Shown: positions 1 through 5,184 of the stretch, piece by piece
How the letters are laid out: each line of letters opens with the position of its first letter
Numbering within the stretch: the stretch's first letter is position 1
Assembly: GCA_017529165.1 (NCBI GenBank)
Contig: JAFXNY010000159.1
Location: 1-5,184 of the forward strand
Reading direction: 5' to 3'
DNA length: 5,184 nt
Source of the DNA: Clostridia bacterium
Lineage (GTDB): Bacteria > Bacillota_A > Clostridia > Oscillospirales > Acutalibacteraceae
The notes under the pieces: model-generated
What the model was told of the DNA's origin: nothing
Seen by the model: only the letters and a program-made list of their open reading frames with translations
Databases searched by the model: none
Program-made: the position numbers and the translations under genes

Positions 1-1
1 A

Positions 2-1537
2 TTTGATATAGTTGATGGCTTGGCGGAAAAACAACCCGATAAGCTTGCAATGCTTTACATAGGAAAGGATAAATCTGAGCACAGATTTACCTTTAGTGAT
101 ATGAAAAAATCGTCCGCCCGTTGTGCTAATTACTTTAAGTCGTTAGGTATTGGCAAGGGCGATAAGGTAATGCTGGTTCTCAAAAGACATTATCAGTTCT
201 GGTTTTGTATGCTGGCGCTTAATAAACTCGGCGCAATAGCGATACCGGCTACAAATCAGCTACAAGAGCACGATTTTGAATATCGCTTTAAGGCGGCAGG
301 TGTAAAGGCTATAGTTTGCACGGCAGACGGTGACACTGCACATCAAGTAGATATAGCCGCCGCAAAATGCCCGACACTTAAGCACAAGCTTATAGTAAAC
401 GGTACCCGTGAGGGCTGGCGTGATTTTAATGCCGAATATGAGGTTTATCGCTCTCACTTTGAGCGCACGGAAGATTCACCCTGCGGTGACGATTTAATGC
501 TTATGTACTTTACTTCTGGAACCAGTGGTTATCCGAAGATTGCAACACATAATCATAAATATCCGTTAGGTCATTTTCATACTGCAAAGTACTGGCACAA
601 TGTTGACCCGGACGGTCTTCATTTTACAATTTCAGATACCGGTTGGGCAAAAGCTATGTGGGGCAAGCTCTACGGTCAATGGCTTTGCGAAGCGGCAACA
701 TTTGTATATGATTTTGATAGATTTGATGCAGCTGATATATTGCCGATGTTCAAAAAATATAATATAACAACATTCTGTGCACCGCCTACGATGCTTCGTA
801 TGATGGTAAAGCAGGATATATCTAAATATGATTTGTCATCTATTAAGCATATGACTACTGCAGGCGAGGCATTAAACCCCGAAGTATATAGGCAGTTTAA
901 GAAAGCTACGGGACTTAGTATTCTTGAGGGCTTTGGTCAAACTGAAAGCACAATGATTATCGGCAATTTGCGTGGTGCACCGCATAAAATAGGCTCTATG
1001 GGTAAACCGGCACCGATATATGATGTTGATATCGTTGATGCAGACGGCAACAGCGTTCCCACAGGCGAGACCGGAGAAATTGTTATAAATATTAAGAACG
1101 GCTTGCCGTGCGGACTTGCAGTAGGCTACTATGGTGACGAGGAAAAAACAAAAGATACTTGGCGGGACGGATATTACCATACCGGCGACACCGCTTGGCG
1201 TGATGAAGACGGTTTTTATTGGTATGTTGGCCGTGTTGATGATGTTATTAAGTCGTCAGGCTACCGCATAGGACCGTTTGAAATTGAAAGCGTTATAATG
1301 GAACTGCCGTATGTTTTAGAATGCGGTGTTTCTGCCGCACCGGACCCGATAAGAGGTCAGGTTGTAAAGGCGAGCATAGTTCTTGTAAAAGGTACTGTAG
1401 GAACCGAAGAGCTTAAAAAAGAGATTCAAAACTATGTAAAGAGCAAAACCGCACCGTATAAGTATCCGAGAATTGTTGAGTTCAAAGAAGAGCTACCAAA
1501 GACCATAAGCGGTAAAATACAGCGTAATAAACTGTAA
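2..1537 (+). CDS. AMP-forming acyl-CoA synthetase (medium-chain/ACSM-like), 5' partial
   Basis: This ANL-superfamily enzyme activates a carboxylic acid with ATP to an acyl-adenylate and then forms acyl-CoA, AMP and PPi in the cytosol. The frame is open to the left edge, and the first visible residues (FDIVDGLAEKQPDKLA) already resemble the family's N-terminal region. The TTG at 20 is therefore probably internal and the true start lies outside the window. Numbering from the codon at position 2, I see the phosphate-binding loop TSGTSGYPK (171-179), the SDTGW segment (about 211-215), GFGQTEST (310-317), the TGD motif (394-396), the hinge and A8 region GRVDDVIKSSGYRIG (410-424), and the C-terminal PKTISGKI with catalytic Lys505. 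All core motifs are intact and the C-terminus is normal. Gly312 occupies the position of the Trp that limits acetyl-CoA synthetase to small acids, so a longer, branched or aromatic substrate is inferred. It leads an operon with an OFOR, which suggests its acyl-CoA product feeds that enzyme. The exact substrate is unknown. Confidence 0.93.
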   Translation, partial: FDIVDGLAEKQPDKLAMLYIGKDKSEHRFTFSDMKKSSARCANYFKSLGIGKGDKVMLVLKRHYQFWFCMLALNKLGAIAIPATNQLQEHDFEYRFKAAGVKAIVCTADGDTAHQVDIAAAKCPTLKHKLIVNGTREGWRDFNAEYEVYRSHFERTEDSPCGDDLMLMYFTSGTSGYPKIATHNHKYPLGHFHTAKYWHNVDPDGLHFTISDTGWAKAMWGKLYGQWLCEAATFVYDFDRFDAADILPMFKKYNITTFCAPPTMLRMMVKQDISKYDLSSIKHMTTAGEALNPEVYRQFKKATGLSILEGFGQTESTMIIGNLRGAPHKIGSMGKPAPIYDVDIVDADGNSVPTGETGEIVINIKNGLPCGLAVGYYGDEEKTKDTWRDGYYHTGDTAWRDEDGFYWYVGRVDDVIKSSGYRIGPFEIESVIMELPYVLECGVSAAPDPIRGQVVKASIVLVKGTVGTEELKKEIQNYVKSKTAPYKYPRIVEFKEELPKTISGKIQRNKL

Positions 1538-1538
1538 T

Positions 1539-1543
1539 GGGGG
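1539..1543 (+). promoter_or_regulatory. Ribosome binding site deciding the ATPase start
   Basis: GGGGG lies 7 nt before the ATG at 1551, which is ideal spacing. An in-frame TTG at 1545 is only 1 nt from it and cannot use it, so ATG 1551 is chosen. The site begins 1 nt after the synthetase stop codon. Confidence 0.75.
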
Positions 1544-1550
1544 TTTGTTT

Positions 1551-2216
1551 ATGAATTATAAGCGAATTACCATTGTTTGCGGGCATTATGGCAGCGGTAA
1601 AACGAATGTTGCGCTAAATATTGCTTATGACCTTAAAGCTCAAGGCAAAGATGTTGCTATTGCCGACCTTGATATTGTAAACCCGTATTTCAGAACAAAG
1701 GACAGTATAGACGAGCTTGAAAGACGGGGAATAAAGCTTATTTGTTCCGAATATGCAGGTACTAATCTTGATATACCGGCATTGCCTGACGAAATGTATT
1801 CGGTAATAGATAAAAAGGATAAATACTTTGTTCTTGATATTGGCGGAGATGATAGGGGAGCGTTAGCACTTGGTCGTCTTGCACCGGCCATAATCAGTGA
1901 AAACAATTATGAGATGATTGCCGTTGTTAATATGTACAGACCTCTTACAAGAGATAAAGCTTCAACTGTTGAGGTTTTGCGTGAGATTGAGTATGCCGGT
2001 GGCATAAGCTTCACGGCAATAATCAACAACTCAAACTTGGGCGCAGATACAAGGGCAGATGATGTAAAAGTGTCATTAGACTATGCTGATGAGATTTCTA
2101 AAGAAATGGGCTTGCCTGTTATTGCAACAACCGTAAATGAGAGCTTATCTGATGTGGATATTAAAAACGCAGTTAAAATTAAATTACAAAATACACTATT
2201 AAACAAGGAGTGTTGA
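1551..2216 (+). CDS. P-loop ATPase of MinD/ParA-like (SIMIBI) class, operon-associated, role unknown
   Basis: A 221-residue soluble nucleotide-binding protein. Visible motifs are Walker A GHYGSGKT (residues 11-18, at the end of the first beta strand), a conserved-looking DLDIVNPYF (39-47) where MinD/NifH relatives have their switch I Asp, a Walker B-type VLDIGGDDRGA (94-104), and NNSNLG (159-164), possibly the base-contacting loop. His12 stands where classical MinD/ParA proteins carry the signature lysine of the deviant Walker A. There are only three cysteines (10, 65 and the last residue, 221) and no CxxC, so it does not look like an Mrp/Nbp35 Fe-S scaffold. No membrane segment or amphipathic MinD-like tail is evident. 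It sits 13 nt after the synthetase and 2 nt before the ferredoxin-like subunit. A role in OFOR assembly, cofactor insertion or regulation is inferred from position alone. It could instead be a small-molecule or cobyrinate-synthase-like kinase relative. Confidence 0.85.
   Translation: MNYKRITIVCGHYGSGKTNVALNIAYDLKAQGKDVAIADLDIVNPYFRTKDSIDELERRGIKLICSEYAGTNLDIPALPDEMYSVIDKKDKYFVLDIGGDDRGALALGRLAPAIISENNYEMIAVVNMYRPLTRDKASTVEVLREIEYAGGISFTAIINNSNLGADTRADDVKVSLDYADEISKEMGLPVIATTVNESLSDVDIKNAVKIKLQNTLLNKEC
2205..2210 (+). promoter_or_regulatory. Ribosome binding site for the ferredoxin-like subunit, inside the ATPase gene end
   Basis: AAGGAG is a near-perfect Shine-Dalgarno site 8 nt before ATG 2219. 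It overlaps the last codons of the ATPase gene. In-frame GTG 2210 and TTG 2213 are too close to the site to be used, so the protein starts at MAKLTF. Confidence 0.8.
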
Positions 2217-2218
2217 AT

Positions 2219-2425
2219 ATGGCAAAATTGACATTCAAAACCGATAATTGCAAGGGCTGTGGACTATGCGTGGATGTATGTCCCAAAAAAGTTCTTGCGT
2301 TATCGGGCGACAAAATCAACAAAAAGGGACATCACCCCGTAGAAGCAGTTAACCCTGATGATTGTATCGGGTGCGCTTTTTGTGCTACTATGTGTCCTGA
2401 TTGTATCATTAAGGTTGAAAGGTAG
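2219..2425 (+). CDS. vorD: 2-oxoacid:ferredoxin oxidoreductase delta subunit, 2x[4Fe-4S] ferredoxin-like
   Basis: A 68-residue protein with two classical cluster-binding motifs: CKGCGLCVDVCP (Cys 11, 14, 17, 21) and CIGCAFCATMCP (Cys 49, 52, 55, 59). Each motif gives three Cys to one [4Fe-4S] cluster and, by the usual bacterial ferredoxin pattern, one Cys to the other. An extra Cys62 follows the second motif. Length and cluster spacing match the delta subunits of VOR/KOR-type oxidoreductases, which pass electrons from the TPP-containing core to external ferredoxin. It begins 2 nt after the ATPase stop and ends 9 nt before the alpha subunit, so it is placed as part of the complex and not as a free ferredoxin. 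The symbol is by analogy; a KorD name would be equally defensible because the substrate is unproven. Confidence 0.9.
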   Translation: MAKLTFKTDNCKGCGLCVDVCPKKVLALSGDKINKKGHHPVEAVNPDDCIGCAFCATMCPDCIIKVER

Positions 2426-2434
2426 GAATATATT

Positions 2435-3502
2435 ATGGCTGATAAAGTACTGATGAAAGGTAACGAAGCTATTGCCGAAGCGGCAATAATAGCCGGTTGC
2501 CGTCACTATTTCGGGTATCCTATTACACCGCAAACCGAAGTAGCTGCTTATATGGCAAAGAAAATGCCTAAAATCGGCGGAACATTCTTACAGGCAGAAA
2601 GTGAAATTGCCGCTATAAATATGGTTTACGGTGTTTCGAGTGCAGGAAAGAGGGTAATGACCTCTTCTTCAAGCCCTGGTATTTCTCTTAAAAGTGAGGG
2701 ACTTTCTTATCTCGCAGGTGCTGATCTTCCGGCGTTTGTTGTAAATGTTCAGCGTGGCGGTCCTGGTCTTGGCGGAATACAACCGTCACAGTCCGATTAT
2801 TTTCAGGCTACGCGTGGCGGCGGTCACGGCGACTATAGAATGGTAGTTTACGCACCGGCATCGGTTCAGGAAATGGCGTCTCTTACAGTTAAGGCGTTTG
2901 AAACCGCCGATAAATACCGTATGACCTCTATGATTTTGGCGGACGGTACTATGGGGCAGATGATGGAGCCTGTTGACCTTGAGTCACTTAAAGTAAACCC
3001 GGCACCTGAAAAACCGTGGGCTACTACCGGAACAGATAAAAAGCGTGAGCATAATATCATAAACTCGCTTTATCTTAAACCTGAGCAGTTAGAGCAGGTA
3101 AACTTTGAACGATATAAGAGATATGAGCAGGTTGAGGCTAACGAAGTAATGTATGAAGAGTACCTTATGGATGACGCCGAGATTTGTGTTGCGGCGTTTG
3201 GTATTGCCGCCCGTGTTTCCAAGAATGCTATTAATGCGGCAAGGGAGAAAGGAATAAAGGTTGGTATGATAAGACCTATTACCCTTTGGCCGTTCCCGAA
3301 GGATGTATTCAAGAAAGCGGCAGAAAAAGTACACACATTTATTAGTGTTGAGCTTTCTATGGGTCAGATGATTGAGGATGTAAAGCTTTCAACTGAGTGC
3401 AAAGCAAATTATGTTCTTTGCAACCGTGTTGGCGGTATGATACCGCTACCCGAGCAGGTTTTGTCTTGTATTGAAGAAGCACAAAAGGGAGGTGCTAAGT
3501 AA
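2435..3502 (+). CDS. vorB: 2-oxoacid:ferredoxin oxidoreductase alpha subunit (VorB/KorA family)
   Basis: This 355-residue subunit contributes the TPP-pyrimidine-side domain and domain II of the OFOR, which catalyses 2-oxoacid + CoA + 2 oxidised ferredoxin to acyl-CoA + CO2 + 2 reduced ferredoxin, reversibly. Visible are GYPITPQT (27-34), a family hallmark; QAESE (53-57), with the Glu expected to activate the TPP pyrimidine; TSSSSPGIS (76-84); QRGGPGLGG (106-114); and a second domain from about 245 to 345 including GMIRPITLWPFP (277-288). Length is normal for a separate alpha subunit without gamma fused to it. ATG 2435 is preceded by AGGA at 2424-2427 with 7-nt spacing. The sequence looks closest to proteins annotated as 3-methyl-2-oxobutanoate dehydrogenase VorB, but 2-oxoglutarate or arylpyruvate specificity cannot be excluded from sequence reading. 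Its stop codon overlaps the beta-subunit start by one base. Confidence 0.93.
   Translation: MADKVLMKGNEAIAEAAIIAGCRHYFGYPITPQTEVAAYMAKKMPKIGGTFLQAESEIAAINMVYGVSSAGKRVMTSSSSPGISLKSEGLSYLAGADLPAFVVNVQRGGPGLGGIQPSQSDYFQATRGGGHGDYRMVVYAPASVQEMASLTVKAFETADKYRMTSMILADGTMGQMMEPVDLESLKVNPAPEKPWATTGTDKKREHNIINSLYLKPEQLEQVNFERYKRYEQVEANEVMYEEYLMDDAEICVAAFGIAARVSKNAINAAREKGIKVGMIRPITLWPFPKDVFKKAAEKVHTFISVELSMGQMIEDVKLSTECKANYVLCNRVGGMIPLPEQVLSCIEEAQKGGAK
3487..3494 (+). promoter_or_regulatory. Strong ribosome binding site for the beta subunit with TAATG stop-start
   Basis: GGGAGGTG within the end of the alpha gene matches the anti-Shine-Dalgarno almost completely. The alpha stop TAA (3500-3502) shares its last A with the beta ATG (3502-3504), an arrangement that favours coupled translation and balanced alpha:beta amounts. 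Confidence 0.75.
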
Positions 3503-4257
3503 TGGTAGTTTTTGATAAACCAAAATCTTTAGCGGATGTTCCGCTTCACTATTGCCCCGGATGCACTCACGGTATAGTACACCGTCTTGTAGCTGAGGCT
3601 ATAGACGAGTTTGATATTGAGGGCAAAACCATAGGAATAGCACCTGTTGGCTGTTCTGTTATGGCGTATGACTATTTTAACTGCGATATGATAGAGGCGG
3701 CTCACGGCAGAGCTCCGGCTGTAGCTACAGGCGTTAAGCGTGCGGACCCGAGCAAGATAGTATTTACATATCAGGGTGACGGCGATTTGGCGTCTATCGG
3801 AATGGCTGAGACGGTACACGCCGCCGCAAGAAATGAGAATATAACCGTTATTTTCATTAACAATGCTATTTACGGTATGACAGGCGGTCAAATGGCGCCT
3901 ACATCATTACCCGGGCAGGTAACACAGACTTCTCCTTACGGCAGAGATGTAAAGCTTTGCGGTTTTCCGGTTAAGGTTTGCGAAATGCTATCAGAGCTTG
4001 ATGGTGCAGAGTATATTGAGCGTGTAGCAGTTAATAACATAAAGAATATAAATGCCGCAAAAAAAGCAATTAAAAAGGCGTTTCAAAATCAAATAGAGGG
4101 CAAAGGCTTTTCACTTATTGAAGTTATTTCAAGCTGTCCTACAAACTGGGGACTAACCCCACAGAACGCACTTAAGTGGATAGACGAAAAAATGATACCT
4201 TATTATCCGCTCGGCGTTTACAAGGATAGATCGGCAAAGGGGGAGAGACTTGTATGA
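3502..4257 (+). CDS. vorA: 2-oxoacid:ferredoxin oxidoreductase beta subunit, TPP-binding (VorA/KorB family)
   Basis: A 251-residue subunit binding the TPP diphosphate and Mg2+. The TPP motif is clear: GDGD (92-95) followed by NN (120-121), then YGMTGGQMAPT (124-134). CPGC (18-21), Cys51 in the PVGCS segment and Cys212 in SSCPTNWG have the spacing of the four cysteines that hold the proximal [4Fe-4S] cluster in related archaeal and bacterial OFORs, so cluster binding is inferred. AHGR (67-70) is another family-conserved segment. Length is somewhat short but within the range of compact KorB/VorA proteins, so the protein is complete. It overlaps alpha by 1 nt and gamma by 4 nt (ATGA), consistent with coupled translation of one complex. 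The VorA symbol follows the VorB call for alpha and carries the same uncertainty about substrate. Confidence 0.93.
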   Translation: MVVFDKPKSLADVPLHYCPGCTHGIVHRLVAEAIDEFDIEGKTIGIAPVGCSVMAYDYFNCDMIEAAHGRAPAVATGVKRADPSKIVFTYQGDGDLASIGMAETVHAAARNENITVIFINNAIYGMTGGQMAPTSLPGQVTQTSPYGRDVKLCGFPVKVCEMLSELDGAEYIERVAVNNIKNINAAKKAIKKAFQNQIEGKGFSLIEVISSCPTNWGLTPQNALKWIDEKMIPYYPLGVYKDRSAKGERLV

Positions 4258-4787
4258 AAACCACACAGTACTTATTTGCCGGTTTCGGCGGTCAAGGAAT
4301 ACTTTTTGCCGGTAAGTTTGCGGCGTATAAAGGACTTATTGAAAACAAGCAGGTAAGCTGGCTTCCCTCATACGGTCCTGAAATGCGCGGAGGCACGGCA
4401 AGCTGTAGCGTAATTATAGGCGATGAGCCCGTAGGCTCACCTATAGTATCAAGTCCGGATGTGCTTATAGCTATGAACCTGCCATCACTTGATAGATATG
4501 AGGATAGCGTAGTACCTGGCGGTGTGATTTTTGCGGACTCTTCTCTTATAGAGCGTAAAGCTCGCCGCACCGATGTTAAGGTTTTCTATATACCGGCAAC
4601 AAAACTTGCAGATGAAAACGGCGTAGGTAAGCTTGCCAATATGATAATTGTCGGCAAGATACTCAAAGAAATGAATGAGTATAACGAGGAAACTGTTATA
4701 GCGGCGCTTAAAAAGGTTATTTCCGCAAAACATGCCGATATGCTTGAAATCAATCTTAAAGCAATTAAATTAGGCTGTGAAAACTAA
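4254..4787 (+). CDS. vorC: 2-oxoacid:ferredoxin oxidoreductase gamma subunit (VorC/KorC family)
   Basis: This 177-residue subunit is the gamma (POR/KOR catalytic gamma) domain of the OFOR. It shows the GFGGQGI loop (residues 10-16) right after the first beta strand and [12 protein letters not shown] (39-50), both hallmarks of the family; the latter region lies near the CoA/TPP site in known structures. Length matches stand-alone gamma subunits. The ATG at 4254 overlaps the beta stop as ATGA and is served by AAGGGGGAG at 4237-4245, 8 nt upstream, so the start is secure. With delta, alpha and beta it completes a four-subunit enzyme in the order delta-alpha-beta-gamma. No missing residues or frameshifts are apparent. 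The symbol depends on the unproven branched-chain assignment. Confidence 0.92.
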   Translation: MKTTQYLFAGFGGQGILFAGKFAAYKGLIENKQVSWLPSYGPEMRGGTASCSVIIGDEPVGSPIVSSPDVLIAMNLPSLDRYEDSVVPGGVIFADSSLIERKARRTDVKVFYIPATKLADENGVGKLANMIIVGKILKEMNEYNEETVIAALKKVISAKHADMLEINLKAIKLGCEN

Positions 4788-4792
4788 GGGGG
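4786..4792 (+). promoter_or_regulatory. Ribosome binding site for the AT-rich tail gene
   Basis: AAGGGGG overlaps the gamma-subunit stop codon (TAA 4785-4787) and stands 7 nt before ATG 4800. This is the main evidence that the AT-rich reading frame beyond is a real gene. The sequence from 4788 to 4805 matches 1539-1556, the ATPase start region, at 16 of 18 bases. Confidence 0.7.
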
Positions 4793-4799
4793 TATATTT

Positions 4800-5184
4800 A
4801 TGAATATTACCGTTAATAGGACAGATGTATTAAAAATTTCTGAAATTAATCCACAAACATATTTTGAATATATTTTTACTAATATGAACTCAGAATATCC
4901 TGAGATTCGAAGGCAATCTTTTTCTGTTTTCAATGAATTTTTGCTGAATAATGATAAGGCACAATTCTCAATTCCAGAAGAAGTTGTATCAGTTTTTTTA
5001 CAAATTATGAATGAACATTTGGAAGATCATCCCAAAATTGTTACTTCTATTCTTTCCTCATTATATTGTTTGGTTTATATTACAAATGATAAATCCTTGA
5101 AAACATCAACATATTCAATAATGATAAGTAATTTTTTGAATCAAAATTGTGAAATTTCTCAATCTGCATTTTTAAAAATTATTG
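4800..5184 (+). CDS. Unrecognised protein, 3' partial, AT-rich, possibly helical-repeat
   Basis: A reading frame starting MNITVNRTDVLKISEINPQT runs without a stop for 128 codons to the window edge, so the protein is incomplete. I do not recognise a family. By hand count bases 4801-5184 hold about 95 G or C of 384 (about 25%), well below the OFOR genes, and codons shift to AAT, ATT, TTT, TCA and TTG. The sequence looks mostly alpha-helical and soluble: blocks beginning near Pro34 (PEIRRQSFSVFNEFLL), Pro78 (PKIVTSILSSLYCLVYI) and Glu118 (EISQSAFLKII) recur at about 40-44 residues, which could be HEAT/ARM-like repeats, but this is weak. No signal peptide, metal motif or catalytic motif is visible. 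A strong ribosome binding site and a 12-nt gap place it at the end of the operon transcript. Composition suggests it was acquired separately from the enzyme genes. Confidence 0.7.
   Translation, partial: MNITVNRTDVLKISEINPQTYFEYIFTNMNSEYPEIRRQSFSVFNEFLLNNDKAQFSIPEEVVSVFLQIMNEHLEDHPKIVTSILSSLYCLVYITNDKSLKTSTYSIMISNFLNQNCEISQSAFLKII

Noticed and set aside
20..22. TTG as the start codon of the acyl-CoA synthetase
   Set aside because: The frame is open upstream to the window edge, the residues encoded by 2-19 fit the family's N-terminus, and no ribosome binding site precedes it. The CDS is truncated by the window and does not start here.
1545..1547. TTG as the start of the ATPase
   Set aside because: It is only 1 nt after the GGGGG Shine-Dalgarno, whereas ATG 1551 has ideal spacing.
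2210..2212. GTG as the start of the ferredoxin-like subunit
   Set aside because: It overlaps the AAGGAG site itself; ATG 2219 is correctly spaced and gives the usual delta-subunit N-terminus.
1551..2216. Mrp/Nbp35-type Fe-S cluster carrier
   Set aside because: The protein has only isolated cysteines at 10, 65 and 221 and lacks the C-terminal CxxC that bridges a cluster in those carriers.
3529..3891. 120-codon open frame on the minus strand opposite the beta subunit
   Set aside because: It lies wholly inside a strongly conserved gene and shows no recognisable motif. The other minus-strand frames (for example 872-1180, 1640-1906, 4292-4570) are rejected for the same reason.
2435..4787. Pyruvate:ferredoxin oxidoreductase (PorABCD)
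   Set aside because: The alpha and beta sequences read closer to VOR/KOR-type proteins, and the Gly-type acyl-CoA synthetase partner points to larger acids. It is not fully excluded, but I judge it less likely.
4787..4800. Terminator or promoter between vorC and the tail gene
   Set aside because: The 12-nt gap is filled by the Shine-Dalgarno and an AT-rich spacer; there is no hairpin with a T tract and no room for -35/-10 elements outside the vorC coding sequence.
1..5184. CRISPR array, tRNA/rRNA, riboswitch, insertion sequence or attachment site
   Set aside because: Coding sequence covers nearly every base, with no spaced direct repeats, cloverleaf, transposase motif or long leader.

Overview
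The window is one densely packed, single-strand (+) gene cluster read left to right. It encodes a four-subunit 2-oxoacid:ferredoxin oxidoreductase (OFOR) of the VOR/KOR type, preceded by an AMP-forming acyl-CoA synthetase and a small P-loop ATPase. The gene set, the strong purine-rich Shine-Dalgarno sites, the moderate G+C (roughly 40-47% in most of the lines I counted) and the ferredoxin-dependent enzymology suggest a strict anaerobe, most likely a Clostridia-type Firmicute such as a gut or rumen organism. That taxonomic call is inference; no marker gene is present.

Layout: (1) about 2-1537, acyl-CoA synthetase missing its N-terminus at the window edge; (2) 1551-2216, MinD/ParA-like P-loop ATPase of unknown role; (3) 2219-2425, 2x[4Fe-4S] ferredoxin-like delta subunit; (4) 2435-3502, alpha subunit (VorB/KorA type); (5) 3502-4257, TPP-binding beta subunit; (6) 4254-4787, gamma subunit; (7) 4800 to the window end, the start of an unrecognised, very AT-rich gene. 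Junctions are 13 nt, 2 nt, 9 nt, a 1-nt overlap, a 4-nt overlap and 12 nt. There is no room for internal promoters or terminators, so the genes almost certainly form one polycistronic operon whose promoter lies upstream of the window. No stretch of 300 bases lacks a gene.

How they work together: the OFOR interconverts a 2-oxoacid plus CoA with acyl-CoA, CO2 and reduced ferredoxin. Delta carries electrons, beta holds TPP and probably one [4Fe-4S] cluster, and alpha and gamma complete the active site and CoA-related parts. The synthetase makes acyl-CoA from a free carboxylic acid with ATP, so the pair could assimilate short branched or aromatic acids into 2-oxoacids, and hence amino acids, by reductive carboxylation. 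The oxidative direction (amino-acid breakdown) is also possible. The synthetase carries Gly where acetyl-CoA synthetases have the pocket-closing Trp, arguing for an acid larger than acetate.

The least ordinary parts are the ATPase, which lacks the signature lysine of the MinD/ParA deviant Walker A and any CxxC motif, and the final gene. The final gene drops to about 25% G+C yet starts 12 nt after the OFOR gamma gene behind a strong ribosome binding site. I see no clearly new system. The orphan tail gene and the ATPase deserve the second look.
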